Position numbers and translations under genes: made by a program
Notes under the pieces: model-generated
Database searches by the model: none
Told to the model about the DNA's origin: nothing
The model's input: the letters and a program-made list of their open reading frames with translations, nothing else
NCBI RefSeq assembly: GCF_001983165.1
Contig: NZ_MNPU01000008.1
Coordinates: forward strand, 62,001 to 126,000
Source: Pseudomonas gessardii
GTDB taxonomy: Bacteria > Pseudomonadota > Gammaproteobacteria > Pseudomonadales > Pseudomonadaceae
DNA length: 64,000 bases
Direction of reading: 5' to 3'
In this document: in pieces, positions 37,425 to 46,698 of the stretch
Position numbering within the stretch: position 1 is the first letter of the stretch
How the letters are laid out: the number at the start of each line of letters is the position of its first letter

Positions 37425-38528
37425 ATGCGCAGCATTTTCCTGCCCCTCGCGTTGCCTGTCAGCCTTGCTCTTTTATTGGCTGCCTGCGGCCATGAAGAGG
37501 CGGCTCAAACCACCGTCCGTCCGGCCATGGTGGTGCAACCACAGCCTTCGGCGCTGGCAATGGACAGCTACCCCGGCGAGGTTCGTGCCCGTTATGAGCC
37601 GGACCTGGCCTTTCGCATTGGCGGTAAAGTCAGCCGCCGGCTGGTGGAAGAGGGCGAGCGCGTCAAGGCCAACCAGCCGCTGGCCGAGCTCGACCCCCAG
37701 GATGTACGCCTGCAACTGCAGGCCACGCGTGCCCAGGTCACGGCAGCCGAGGCCAATCTGAGCCTGGTGCGGGCCGAGCGTGATCGCTACAAGACCCTGA
37801 TGGACCGTCAGATGGTCAGCCGCTCCCAGTACGACAATTCCGAAAACCTCTACCGCGCAGGCGTCGCCCGCCTGCAGCAGATCAAGGCCGAATTCGACGT
37901 GGCCAACAACCAGGCCGGCTATGCCGTGCTGCGTGCGCCCCAGGATGGGGTGGTGGCCAAGCGTGCGGTGGAAGTCGGGCAAGTGGTGTCTGCCGGGCAG
38001 ACCGTGTTCACCCTGGCCACCGATGGCGAGCGTGAAGTGTTGATCAGCTTTCCGGAGCAAAGCTTCGGCCGCTTCAAGGTCGGCCAGCCGGTCTCGGTGG
38101 AGTTGTGGAGCCAGCCCGAGCAACGTTTCGCAGGGCGCATTCGCGAGCTGTCGCCTGCGGCCGATCCCAAGTCGCGCACCTTTGCTGCCCGTGTTGCCTT
38201 CAACGCCGGTAAGGTCCCGGCGGAGCTGGGGCAGAGTGCGCGGGTCTTTATCCAGGCCGACGGTGTGATTCCCTTGGCGGTGCCGCTGTCTGCCCTCAGT
38301 GCGGAGAATGGTGTGTCCTACGTCTGGTTGGTCAAGCCGGATAACACCCTCAAGCGCACGGCGGTGCGCATCGGCGCCTTCGGCGAAAAAAGCGTGCCGG
38401 TGCTCGAAGGCCTGGCCCCCACTGACTGGGTGATTGCCGCCGGTGTCCATGTGCTCCATGAGGGCCAGCAAGTGCGCCCGGTGGATCGCTCCAACCGGGT
38501 GGTGAATCTGGCGGCCAACAAGGAGTAG
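37425..38528 (+). CDS. mexJ: RND efflux periplasmic adaptor (MexJ-like)
   Basis: A 367-residue membrane fusion protein that bridges the inner-membrane pump and an outer-membrane channel. It has a lipoprotein signal with LLAAC (Cys21), a YPGEVRARYEPDLAFRIGGK lipoyl-type segment, GERVKANQPLAELDPQDVRL, an alpha-helical hairpin (about 100-165), the second lipoyl half VLRAPQDGVVAKRAVEVGQV, and beta-barrel and membrane-proximal domains. AAAGG precedes the ATG. The length equals MexJ. No outer-membrane channel gene is present, so it must use one from elsewhere, as MexJK does with OprM or OpmH. Confidence 0.9.
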   Translation: MRSIFLPLALPVSLALLLAACGHEEAAQTTVRPAMVVQPQPSALAMDSYPGEVRARYEPDLAFRIGGKVSRRLVEEGERVKANQPLAELDPQDVRLQLQATRAQVTAAEANLSLVRAERDRYKTLMDRQMVSRSQYDNSENLYRAGVARLQQIKAEFDVANNQAGYAVLRAPQDGVVAKRAVEVGQVVSAGQTVFTLATDGEREVLISFPEQSFGRFKVGQPVSVELWSQPEQRFAGRIRELSPAADPKSRTFAARVAFNAGKVPAELGQSARVFIQADGVIPLAVPLSALSAENGVSYVWLVKPDNTLKRTAVRIGAFGEKSVPVLEGLAPTDWVIAAGVHVLHEGQQVRPVDRSNRVVNLAANKE

Positions 38529-38534
38529 TCCCCG

Positions 38535-41500
38535 ATGGGTTTCAATCTTTCCGAATGGGCGTTGCGTAATCGCCAGATCGTCCTGTTCCTGATGCTGTTG
38601 CTGGCGGTCGTCGGCACGTTGTCCTACACCAAGCTGGGGCAAAGCGAAGATCCACCGTTCACCTTCAAGGCCATGGTCATCAAGACCAACTGGCCAGGCG
38701 CCACGGCCCAGGAAGTGTCGCGCCAGGTCACCGAGCGCATTGAAAAGAAACTGATGGAAACCGGCGAGTACGAGCGCATTGTCTCGTTCTCCCGCCCGGG
38801 CGAATCCCAGGTCACGTTTATCGCCCGGGACTCGATGCACTCGGCGCAGATTCCCGACCTCTGGTACCAGGTGCGCAAGAAGATCAGCGATATCCGCCAG
38901 ACCCTGCCACCGGATATCCAGGGCCCGTTCTTCAACGATGAATTCGGCACCACCTTTGGCAATATCTACGCCCTGACCGGCGAGGGTTTTGACTACGCGG
39001 TGCTCAAGGACTACGCCGACCGCATCCAGATCCAGCTGCAACGGGTGCCGGATGTGGGCAAGGTCGAGCTGCTGGGGCTACAGGACGAGAAGATCTGGAT
39101 CGAGCTGTCCAACCTCAAGCTCGCCACCCTCGGCCTGCCCCTGGCGGCGGTGCAACAGGCATTGCAGGAGCAGAACGCGGTGTCTACCGCCGGCTTCTTT
39201 GAAACCCCGAGCGAGCGTGTGCAGTTGCGGGTGTCGGGTAACTTCAAGGCGGTGGAAGAGATCCGCAATTTCCCGATCCGCGTGGGCGACCGCACCTTCC
39301 GCATCGGCGACGTGGCCGAGATTCACCGTGGCTTCAATGACCCGCCGGCGCCGCGTATGCGCTATATGGGGGACGACGCGATCGGCTTGGCCGTGGCCAT
39401 GCGTGATGGTGGCGACATCCTGGTGCTGGGCAAGGCCCTTGAGGCTGAGTTCGCACGCCTGCAGAAGAACCTTCCGGCCGGCATGCAGCTGCGCAAGGTG
39501 TCGGACCAGCCGGCGGCGGTGAAGACCAGCGTGGGCGAATTCGTCCAGGTGCTGGCCGAGGCCCTGGCGATTGTGCTGCTGGTGAGCTTTTTCTCCCTGG
39601 GCGTGCGCACCGGCATGGTGGTGGCCCTGGCGATTCCGCTGGTGCTGGCCATGACCTTTGCCTGCATGTATTACCTGGGGATCGGCCTGCACAAGATCTC
39701 CCTCGGTGCCCTGGTATTGGCCCTGGGTTTGTTGGTCGACGACGCGATCATCGCCGTGGAAATGATGGCGATCAAAATGGAGCAGGGCTACGACCGCCTG
39801 AAGGCGGCCAGCTTCGCCTGGACCAGTACCGCGTTCCCGATGCTCACCGGTACGCTGATCACCGCAGCCGGCTTCCTGCCGATTGCCACCGCGCAATCGA
39901 GTACCGGCGAATACACCCGCTCGATTTTCCAGGTGGTGACCATCGCGCTGCTGGCCTCGTGGGTCGCGGCCGTGGTGTTTGTGCCCTACCTGGGGGAAAA
40001 GCTCCTGCCGGACCTGGCGAAGATTCACGCGGCCAAACACGGCGCCGATGGACCGGATCCATACGGTACGCCGTTCTATCAGCGCGTACGGCGCTGGGTA
40101 GAGTGGTGCGTACGCCGGCGCAAAACCGTGATTGTGCTGACCGTGCTGCTGTTTATCGGCTCGGTGGCGCTGTTCCGTTTTGTCCCGCAACAATTCTTCC
40201 CGGCGTCCGGGCGCCTGGAGCTGATGGTCGACCTGAAGCTGGCCGAAGGCGCCTCGCTGAGTAATACCGCCGATCAGGTCAAGCGTCTCGAAGGCCTGCT
40301 CAAGGCGCATGCCGGGATCGACAACTATGTGGCCTATGTCGGCACCGGTTCGCCGCGCTTCTACCTGCCCCTGGACCAGCAACTGCCGGCGGCCAGCTTT
40401 GCCCAGTTCGTGGTGCTGGCCAAGACCATCGAGGAGCGCGAAACCCTGCGCACCTGGTTGATCGAGACCCTCAACGAGCAATTCCCCGACCTGCGTTCGC
40501 GGGTCACGCGCCTGGAGAACGGCCCGCCGGTTGGTTATCCGGTGCAGTTTCGCGTGACCGGCGAGCACATCGAAGAAGTGCGGGCCCTGGCGCGCAAGGT
40601 GGCGGCCAAGGTGCGTGAGAATACCCATGTGGTGAATGTGCATCTGGATTGGGAAGAACCGAGCAAGATCGTCTACCTCAATGTCGACCAGGACCGCGCC
40701 CGCGCCCTGGGCGTGAGCACGGCCAACCTGTCGAAATTCCTCCAGAGTTCCCTGACCGGCTCCAGTGTCAGTCAATACCGGGAGGACAACGAGTTGATCG
40801 AAATCCTCCTGCGCGGCACCGTGCATGAGCGTACCGAGCTGTCGCTGCTGCCGAGCCTGGCGGTGCCGACCGATAATGGCACCAGCGTGGCGCTGTCGCA
40901 GATCGCCACCCTGGAATATGGCTTCGAGGAAGGCATTATCTGGCACCGTAACCGCCTGCCAACCGTGACTGTACGCGCCGATATCTATGGCAAGGAGCAG
41001 CCGGCGACCCTGGTCCAGCAGATCCTGCCGACTCTGGCCGCGGTGCGTGCCGAACTGCCGGATGGTTACCTGCTGGACGTGGGCGGCACCGTGGAAGACT
41101 CCGCCCGTGGCCAGAATTCGGTGAAAGCCGGCGTGCCGCTGTTTATCGTGGTGGTGCTGACCTTGCTGATGCTGCAACTGCGCAGCTTCTCGCGCACGGC
41201 CATGGTGTTCCTTACCGCGCCGTTGGGGCTGATTGGCGTGACGCTGTTCCTGCTGGTGTTCCGCCAGCCGTTTGGTTTCGTGGCCATGCTGGGGACTATC
41301 GCGTTGTCGGGGATGATCATGCGCAACTCGGTGATCCTGGTGGACCAGATCGAGCAGGACATCAAGGCCGGCCTGGAACCCTGGCAAGCGATTATCGAAG
41401 CCACCGTGCGGCGCTTCCGGCCGATTGTGCTGACCGCGCTGGCGGCGGTGCTGGCGATGATCCCGCTGTCGCGCAGTGTGTTCTTCGGGCCAATGGCGGT

Positions 41501-41600
41501 GGCGATCATGGGCGGGTTGATTGTGGCGACGGCGCTGACGTTGCTGTTTTTGCCGGCGTTGTATGCGGCGTGGTTCCGGGTCAAGCCGAGATCCGCATAA
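38535..41600 (+). CDS. mexK: RND efflux pump inner-membrane transporter (MexK-like)
   Basis: A 1021-residue proton-driven multidrug transporter with 12 predicted membrane segments and two large periplasmic loops. TM1 starts at LRNRQIVLFLMLLLAVVG. The TM4 proton-relay pair is Asp402-Asp403 in ALGLLVDDAIIAVEMM. GQSEDPPFTFKAMVIKTNWP and FPQQFFPASGRLEL-type porter motifs are present, as in MexK/TriC-class pumps. It starts six bases after mexJ with AAGGAG. Substrates cannot be deduced; triclosan, tetracycline and macrolides are known for MexJK. Confidence 0.92.
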   Translation: MGFNLSEWALRNRQIVLFLMLLLAVVGTLSYTKLGQSEDPPFTFKAMVIKTNWPGATAQEVSRQVTERIEKKLMETGEYERIVSFSRPGESQVTFIARDSMHSAQIPDLWYQVRKKISDIRQTLPPDIQGPFFNDEFGTTFGNIYALTGEGFDYAVLKDYADRIQIQLQRVPDVGKVELLGLQDEKIWIELSNLKLATLGLPLAAVQQALQEQNAVSTAGFFETPSERVQLRVSGNFKAVEEIRNFPIRVGDRTFRIGDVAEIHRGFNDPPAPRMRYMGDDAIGLAVAMRDGGDILVLGKALEAEFARLQKNLPAGMQLRKVSDQPAAVKTSVGEFVQVLAEALAIVLLVSFFSLGVRTGMVVALAIPLVLAMTFACMYYLGIGLHKISLGALVLALGLLVDDAIIAVEMMAIKMEQGYDRLKAASFAWTSTAFPMLTGTLITAAGFLPIATAQSSTGEYTRSIFQVVTIALLASWVAAVVFVPYLGEKLLPDLAKIHAAKHGADGPDPYGTPFYQRVRRWVEWCVRRRKTVIVLTVLLFIGSVALFRFVPQQFFPASGRLELMVDLKLAEGASLSNTADQVKRLEGLLKAHAGIDNYVAYVGTGSPRFYLPLDQQLPAASFAQFVVLAKTIEERETLRTWLIETLNEQFPDLRSRVTRLENGPPVGYPVQFRVTGEHIEEVRALARKVAAKVRENTHVVNVHLDWEEPSKIVYLNVDQDRARALGVSTANLSKFLQSSLTGSSVSQYREDNELIEILLRGTVHERTELSLLPSLAVPTDNGTSVALSQIATLEYGFEEGIIWHRNRLPTVTVRADIYGKEQPATLVQQILPTLAAVRAELPDGYLLDVGGTVEDSARGQNSVKAGVPLFIVVVLTLLMLQLRSFSRTAMVFLTAPLGLIGVTLFLLVFRQPFGFVAMLGTIALSGMIMRNSVILVDQIEQDIKAGLEPWQAIIEATVRRFRPIVLTALAAVLAMIPLSRSVFFGPMAVAIMGGLIVATALTLLFLPALYAAWFRVKPRSA

Positions 41601-41642
41601 CGTGGAGTAAATAGGCTACACGGTTTAGGAACTGTTTTTTGC

Positions 41643-41684
41643 GCACCTGCCACTCAGGGATTACCTGGGTTTCAGGTGCCTTTT
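41643..41684 (+). terminator. Likely terminator after the efflux operon
   Basis: GCACCTG (41643-41649) pairs with CAGGTGC (41673-41679), followed by CTTTTCC. The loop is long (23 bases), so strength is uncertain. Confidence 0.5.
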
Positions 41685-41738
41685 CCTGGCGGCGGGGTTG
41701 CTCCAGGAGGAGGTTTCATTAAATGTGAGGAATGACCT

Positions 41739-41930
41739 ATGGGCATGTTTGGGCTAGCAGGGTTCGGTATGATGCCGATGATGGCCTTCAAAATGGGGAA
41801 ACACTTCGGCAAGGGCAAGGGCAAATCCAAATGTAAGCCACCGCCCTGCCAGCAGCACCACCATCACCACGCTCAACCACAGCAGTTCTCCAGTACCATC
41901 AAGTACGAGGGCAAAATCACCTACAGCTGA
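41739..41930 (+). CDS. Met/Gly-rich, His-rich microprotein, 63 residues
   Basis: The sequence opens MGMFGLAGFGMMPMMAFKMG, continues with a lysine/glycine run (KHFGKGKGKSKCKPPPC), then QQHHHHHAQPQQ and FSSTIKYEGKITYS. It therefore has a hydrophobic methionine-rich start, a CxPPPC pair and five consecutive His, all able to bind soft or transition metals. GAGGAATGACCT precedes the ATG and a perfect bidirectional terminator follows. There is no known domain. It lies downstream of the MexK-like gene beyond a weak terminator, so partial co-expression is possible. Confidence 0.55.
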   Translation: MGMFGLAGFGMMPMMAFKMGKHFGKGKGKSKCKPPPCQQHHHHHAQPQQFSSTIKYEGKITYS

Positions 41931-41960
41931 TGGTAGTGAGGTGCATATCTGCTGGGCAAT

Positions 41961-41998
41961 AACACCAACGCCCCGATTATTCGGGGCGTTGGTGTTTG
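41961..41998. terminator. Bidirectional intrinsic terminator, 16-bp perfect stem
   Basis: AACACCAACGCCCCGA (41961-41976), TTAT loop, TCGGGGCGTTGGTGTT (41981-41996). It separates the microprotein gene from the convergent DUF4197 gene. Confidence 0.93.
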
Positions 41999-42013
41999 TT
42001 GCCGACGGTGTAC

Positions 42014-42700
42014 CTAGAGGGCGCCGAACACTTTCTTCGCCAGGCTGGTGGCGGCGGCTGCCGGGTTCTGGCGGATGCTTTCTTCCTGTTGGGCAATCAT
42101 CTTGAACAAACCGTCCAGCGCTTGTTCAGTCACGTAGTTTTCGACGCTGTCGCTCTTGCCGCCCAACAACCCCATGGGCGCTTTTTTGGCCAGCGCGTTG
42201 TACTGCTGGGCAACACCGACCTTGTCCGTGGATTGCTTGACGATTGGCAGGAACTTGGCGCGGATCTGCTCGCGGCTGCTTTTGTCCAGATACTGGGTCG
42301 CTGAATCCTGGCCGCCGCTGAGGATGCCCTTGGCGTCGCTCACGCTCATGTTTTTCACGGCATTGACCAGAATCGGCTGGGCCTGGGTCACAGCGGACTC
42401 GGCGGCCTTGTTCATGCTGGCTTCAAGTTGGCTGATCTGATCGCCCATACCGAGCATTTTCAGGGCGCCGGCGGCTTTTTCCAGCTTGCCCGGCAAACCG
42501 ATTTTCACCTCGGGGTTATTGCTGAAACCACCGGGAGCCCCCAGTTGCTTGACGGCAATCTGCGCGCCTTGGGTCAGCGCGTCCTTGAGGCCGCCCGTGG
42601 CGTCGCCCTGGGACAGGTCACCGAGGGACAGGGCCATGGCGTTGGCACCGAGCAGCAGGCCCGCGCACAGGGCGCTGAGGCGAAGAGAGTTGCGGAGCAT
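42014..42700 (-). CDS. DUF4197 periplasmic protein
   Basis: A 228-residue protein. The signal peptide is LRNSLRLSALCAGLLLGANA-MA, so it should be exported. The body is alpha-helical, with GLKDALTQGAQIAVKQLGAP, VKIGLPGKLEKAAGALKMLG and a YVTEQALDGLFKMIAQQEES C-terminal motif, all features of DUF4197, a family of unknown function. AAGGAAG lies before the ATG at 42700; an upstream in-frame ATG (42745) overlaps the previous gene. It follows the YbaY lipoprotein gene in the same direction. Confidence 0.87.
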   Translation of the reverse strand: MLRNSLRLSALCAGLLLGANAMALSLGDLSQGDATGGLKDALTQGAQIAVKQLGAPGGFSNNPEVKIGLPGKLEKAAGALKMLGMGDQISQLEASMNKAAESAVTQAQPILVNAVKNMSVSDAKGILSGGQDSATQYLDKSSREQIRAKFLPIVKQSTDKVGVAQQYNALAKKAPMGLLGGKSDSVENYVTEQALDGLFKMIAQQEESIRQNPAAAATSLAKKVFGAL

Positions 42701-42725
42701 GGGCGCTTCCTTTTTATCGACTGGA

Positions 42726-43127
42726 TCAGTGGGTAACGGCGTCAACGCGCAGGCGAAGCGGCTGGGGATCCTGGCCGTTCAACTGCACCGAATGGCGCTC
42801 GGTGGTGATAAACATTAGCTTGCCATCCAGCTCGATGCGAGCGCTGACCGAATAGCTGTGGCCGGGCTTGACCTGGGCCGGGTCGTAGTTCAGGTGGAAA
42901 GGCAGCGGCACCTGGCCGTTGACCGGGCCTTTCTGCTCGGCCAGGGTCACGGCGGGGGCGTCGGCCAGGGACACATCCTGCAGGCTGACGCTCAAGGTGG
43001 CGGCAGGCGGCAGGGCAATGCGTTGCAGGTAGAACACTTCGCCATCAAGGCTGGCTTTGGGCGCGGGATTCATCGAGTGACAGGCTCCCAGCAGGGCGGT
43101 CAGGCCCAGGAGAATGATTTTTTTCAT
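42726..43127 (-). CDS. YbaY family lipoprotein
   Basis: A 133-residue lipoprotein with signal KKIILLGLTALLGAC (Cys16) and a mature domain rich in beta strands: LDGEVFYLQRIALPPAATLS, VSLQDVSLADAP and GHSYSVSARIELDGKLMFIT. This matches the YbaY/COG3126 type, an immunoglobulin-like fold with glycan-linked members; function is not established. AAGGAG stands six bases before the ATG at 43127. It lies between plsB and the DUF4197 gene, all on the same strand with short gaps. Confidence 0.85.
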   Translation of the reverse strand: MKKIILLGLTALLGACHSMNPAPKASLDGEVFYLQRIALPPAATLSVSLQDVSLADAPAVTLAEQKGPVNGQVPLPFHLNYDPAQVKPGHSYSVSARIELDGKLMFITTERHSVQLNGQDPQPLRLRVDAVTH

Positions 43128-43178
43128 GGTACAGCTCCTTGTCAACGGCGCCAGAAACACCCTGGCGCCCTGGTAAAT

Positions 43179-45680
43179 CTAGCGGGTTTCGTCCGCGGCG
43201 TCCGGCGCGGGCGCTTCCTCGTTGCGGTGCAGCGCCACCTGGCGGATCGACAGGCGAATCTCCGCCGGCAGCACCCGCTTGGCCGCGCCTTCGGCCAACT
43301 CGCCGAGCAGGTCGTGGTAACTCAGCTTGCCGGCTTCATCGCGGCGCAGCACATCTTGCTCCAGCAATGTCTGGATGAAATGTCGGAAAAGGCTCTTATC
43401 GAAGAACTCCGGGGCATTCAGGCCATGTAGGATCGACAGGCGCTGGGCCATGACTGTGCACAGGTCTTCCAGTTCTTCGGCGCTGATACTGTTCTGGCCG
43501 CTGTTGAGCAACAGGGAAATGGCCATATAGAAGCGTTGCAGGGTCTGGGCAATGCTCTTGGACAGCAGGGTCAGCAGCACAAAGTTGCGCGAGCTGGGGG
43601 CCGGGCGCAGGTAGATGTTGTTTTCAAAGCGCAGCAGGCCTTGTTCCACCAGGGCTTCGAGCCACTGGTCGACCACCGCGTCCAGCTCGTCCAGGGACCA
43701 GCGGATAAACAACTCCGATTGCAGGTACGGATACAGCGCGCGGGTGTAGCGCAGGATCTGTTCGCGGCTCATGCGCGAGCTGCTCTGGAAGAAACTGGCC
43801 AACAGCGCCGGCAGGGCGAAAATATGCAGCACATTGTTGCGGTAATAGGTCATCAGGACCGCGTTTTGCTCGTCCAGGTACAGGATCTTGCCCAGGGCAT
43901 CGCTCTGTTCCGACAGCAGGTGCATATCTTTGACGTGCTTGATCAGGGCCTGGCCGTCGCCCTCGGGCAGCGTGGTGTGGGGCGAGTAGGGCACCCGGCG
44001 CAGCAGCGCCAGGTACAGGTCCAGCACCCGCGCCATGGCCTGGTCGTCCAGGGCCAGGCGGCTGGTGGACAGTAGCGCCAGCGCCACCAAGTTCACCGGG
44101 TTGATCGCGGCGGCTTCGTTGAGGTGCTGGGCCACCCGTTCGCCGAGGCGGTTGGTGGTCTCGTTGAGCCAGGCCGGCTTGTAGTGGGGCGCCAGTTCCT
44201 GGGTGCGCCAGTCCGGTTGCTCGTGGTCGAGAAACTCCGCCAGCTTGATCGGCTCGCCGAAGTTGACCGCCACCTGGCCAAAGCGCTGCTTGAGCGCGCC
44301 AATGACCTTGAAGATATCGAAGATCGACTCTTTCTTTTTTGTCGCCCCGCGCAGTTCGCCCAGGTAGGTGCGGCCTTCCAGCACCCGTTCGTAGCCGATA
44401 TACACCGGCACAAACACGATCGGCATGCGTGAGGAACGCAGGAAGCTGCGCAGGGTGATCGCCAGCATCCCGGTCTTGGGCTGCAGCATGCGCCCGGTAC
44501 GCGAGCGCCCGCCCTCGACGAAGTACTCCACCGGGAAACCCTTGGTGAACAGGGTGTGCAGGTATTCGTTGAACACTGAGGTGTACAGCGGGTTGCCCTT
44601 GAACGTGCGGCGCATGAAAAACGCCCCGCCACGGCGCAACAGGCTGCCGATCACCGGCATATTGAGGTTGATCCCGGCGGCGATGTGCGGCGGGGTCAAG
44701 CCGTTCTTGAACAGCAGGTACGACAGCAGCAGGTAGTCGATATGGCTGCGGTGGCAGGGTACGTAGATCACTTCGTAACCCTGGGCGACCTTTTGCACAC
44801 CTTCGATATTGTTGACCTTGATCCCGTCGTAGATCTTGTTCCAGAACCAGCTCAGCACCACTTCGAGGAAGCGGATGGCGGTGTAGGTGTAGTCCGAGGC
44901 GATCTCGTTGCCGTAGCGCAAGGCCAGGGCCTTGGCTTTTTCCGGGCTGATGTTCTCGCGCTCGGCCTCATCGAGGATCGCCTGGCGCACCAGCGGCATG
45001 TTTACCAGGCCCTTGACCAGGTTGCGCCGGTGGGACAGGTCGGGGCCGATCACGGCGGTCTTGAGGTTGCGAAAGTGCACCCGCAGGATCCGTTGGGCCA
45101 TGCGCACCGTACGTTCGTGACCTTTATTGTGCTCGATCAATTCACGCAGGTTGATTGGCGCAGAGAATTGCACCCGGGTCTTGCGCCCCAGGATCAGGAT
45201 ACTCAACAGCCGGCGCAGGCGCCCGGTGACGGCCCAGCTGTCGGCGAACAGCAGTTTCCAGGGGCTGGACTCGCTGGCTGGCGACTGGCCCCAGAACACG
45301 CTGACCGGGATGACCTGGGCATTTTCCTCGGCGTGCTCGCTCAGGGTGTTGACCAGGCGCGTCAGGGTCGGTGGTGCGCCGCGCTTGTCCTGGCGGCCGA
45401 GCCAGTCCGGGTCGGGGGTCAGGTAGAAGAACGCCGCCGGTTCCATCAACGGGCCAACGGACACCGGCAGCACCGGGCGCGGCAGGCCGGCCTTGGTGCA
45501 CTCGGCATCCACCACGGCCAGTTCGGTCAGGGAGGGCGATTGCAGGACGTAGAACACCGGCCGGCTGCGGTCCAGGTTTAGGGTGAGGGACGACTGGTTG
45601 ATCGTTTCCGAGCGAACCCAGAGGTACAACAGTCGGCGCAAGGTGCCAAATACCAGACGGCGGAACGGGGAGCGGGTCAT
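43179..45680 (-). CDS. plsB: Glycerol-3-phosphate 1-O-acyltransferase
   Basis: An 833-residue inner-membrane-bound enzyme that makes lysophosphatidate, the first step of phospholipid synthesis. The acyltransferase block has the catalytic HX4D in [15 protein letters not shown] (His near 306), then [21 protein letters not shown] near 391-401 and VPVYIGYE. The length agrees with Pseudomonas PlsB. There is a weakly hydrophobic C-terminal region and a long helical tail. It should head the plsB-YbaY-DUF4197 unit. The upstream 180 bases are shared with the divergent cold-shock gene. Confidence 0.96.
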   Translation of the reverse strand: MTRSPFRRLVFGTLRRLLYLWVRSETINQSSLTLNLDRSRPVFYVLQSPSLTELAVVDAECTKAGLPRPVLPVSVGPLMEPAAFFYLTPDPDWLGRQDKRGAPPTLTRLVNTLSEHAEENAQVIPVSVFWGQSPASESSPWKLLFADSWAVTGRLRRLLSILILGRKTRVQFSAPINLRELIEHNKGHERTVRMAQRILRVHFRNLKTAVIGPDLSHRRNLVKGLVNMPLVRQAILDEAERENISPEKAKALALRYGNEIASDYTYTAIRFLEVVLSWFWNKIYDGIKVNNIEGVQKVAQGYEVIYVPCHRSHIDYLLLSYLLFKNGLTPPHIAAGINLNMPVIGSLLRRGGAFFMRRTFKGNPLYTSVFNEYLHTLFTKGFPVEYFVEGGRSRTGRMLQPKTGMLAITLRSFLRSSRMPIVFVPVYIGYERVLEGRTYLGELRGATKKKESIFDIFKVIGALKQRFGQVAVNFGEPIKLAEFLDHEQPDWRTQELAPHYKPAWLNETTNRLGERVAQHLNEAAAINPVNLVALALLSTSRLALDDQAMARVLDLYLALLRRVPYSPHTTLPEGDGQALIKHVKDMHLLSEQSDALGKILYLDEQNAVLMTYYRNNVLHIFALPALLASFFQSSSRMSREQILRYTRALYPYLQSELFIRWSLDELDAVVDQWLEALVEQGLLRFENNIYLRPAPSSRNFVLLTLLSKSIAQTLQRFYMAISLLLNSGQNSISAEELEDLCTVMAQRLSILHGLNAPEFFDKSLFRHFIQTLLEQDVLRRDEAGKLSYHDLLGELAEGAAKRVLPAEIRLSIRQVALHRNEEAPAPDAADETR

Positions 45681-45780
45681 AGGTGTGCTGCTTTGAGTGG
45701 GAAAAACCGAGCAGGCGCTCGGGCGGGTAGTGTGCCGTATTCGCCGAAAATCGGCAAAAAAGCAGCGAAGTAAAGTTGAG

Positions 45781-45808
45781 TTGATCGTTTTTGAGCCTGT
45801 CTTATACT
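45781..45808 (+). promoter_or_regulatory. Candidate sigma-70 promoter of the cold-shock gene
   Basis: TTGATC (45781-45786), 16-base spacer, TATACT (45803-45808). The -10 is close to consensus, and a 50-base leader separates it from the ATG, as in many csp genes. Confidence 0.5.
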
Positions 45809-45860
45809 CGGCAGTTCAATTGGGCTGACTCAACAATAAAAAACCAGTGGGAGCAAACAG

Positions 45861-46070
45861 ATGACAACGCGCGAAACCGGCAATGTGAAGTGGTTCAACG
45901 ACGCCAAGGGCTATGGCTTTATCCAGCGGGAGGACGGCAAGGATGTGTTTGTGCACTACCGCGCCATCCGCGGGGAAGGCCACCGCTCCCTGGCCGAGGG
46001 CCAGCAGGTGGAATACGCCGTGGTGACCGGTGAGAAGGGCTTGCAGGCGGAGGATGTGGTCGGTCTTTAA
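45861..46070 (+). CDS. Cold-shock domain protein (CspA family)
   Basis: A 69-residue single cold-shock domain that binds single-stranded nucleic acid and melts RNA structure. RNP1 is KGYGFIQ (16-22) and RNP2 is VFVHYRAI (29-36), where the usual FVHFSAI has become FVHYRAI. The conserved [13 protein letters not shown] start is intact. GGGAGC precedes the ATG. It is divergent from plsB. The altered RNP2 sets it apart from classic CspA, and the exact paralogue is unclear. Confidence 0.93.
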   Translation: MTTRETGNVKWFNDAKGYGFIQREDGKDVFVHYRAIRGEGHRSLAEGQQVEYAVVTGEKGLQAEDVVGL

Positions 46071-46099
46071 AGCCGATTTCTGCAACGCCGCTGAACCCA

Positions 46100-46234
46100 T
46101 GTGGGAGCGGGCTTGTGTGGGAGCTGGCTTGCCTGCGATACAGTCACCTCGGTCTCTCTGTCAGACCATGGTGATGCTATCGCAGGCAAGCCAGCTCCCA
46201 CACAAGCCAGCCCCTACACAAGCCCGCCCCCACA
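46100..46234. repeat. Nested REP cluster
   Basis: At least two REP motifs on each side are nested: TGTGGGAGCGGGCTTG then TGTGGGAGCTGGCTTGCCTG on the left, and the inverted partners on the right, ending in GCCCGCCCCCACA. It is a compound element, larger than the simple doublets elsewhere, and sits between convergent genes. Confidence 0.85.
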
Positions 46235-46248
46235 CTGACCAGGTTGGG

Positions 46249-46626
46249 TCAGGCAGTTTTCCAGGTGATCTGTTCTTCACCATCGGTGCTGATGCGAATC
46301 CAGGTGTCGGCGCTTTCCTCACCTTCTTCCTCGACCCACGTTCCCGGCGCGCAGCGCACTTCAACGTTCAGCGCGGCAAACGCCGCACGGGCGCAGGCAA
46401 TGTCGTCTGCCCACGGGGTCTGGTCGCTTTCCAGGTACAGGCTGTTCCACTTGCCCACGGCCTTGGGCAACCAGGTCACTGGCACATTGCCGGCCTTGCA
46501 CTTGTAGGTCTGGCCCTTTTGTACCCAGTCGGTACATGGCCCCAGGGCCGCGCCCAGCCAGGCGGCGATGGCCTTGTAGTCGACGTCGGCGTCCTTGAGG
46601 TAAATCTCGATATCGGGTTGGCGCAT
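46249..46626 (-). CDS. Conserved hypothetical protein
   Basis: A 125-residue cytosolic protein, MRQPDIEIYLKDADVDYKAI, with WLGAALGPCTDWVQKGQTYK, a CKAGNVPVTWLP segment and an acidic C-terminus (GTWVEEEGEESADTWIRIST). It has three Cys and many Trp. I do not recognise the family. The ATG at 46626 has GAGGAA upstream; a longer frame to 46680 lacks support. It lies 72 bases downstream of rlmA on the same strand and may be co-transcribed. Confidence 0.7.
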   Translation of the reverse strand: MRQPDIEIYLKDADVDYKAIAAWLGAALGPCTDWVQKGQTYKCKAGNVPVTWLPKAVGKWNSLYLESDQTPWADDIACARAAFAALNVEVRCAPGTWVEEEGEESADTWIRISTDGEEQITWKTA

Positions 46627-46698
46627 GGATGTTCCTCGTTGCGGGATTCGAAAATCCATTCGCGGATTCAGGGTGGGCACAAATGCCCGTAAAGTCGG

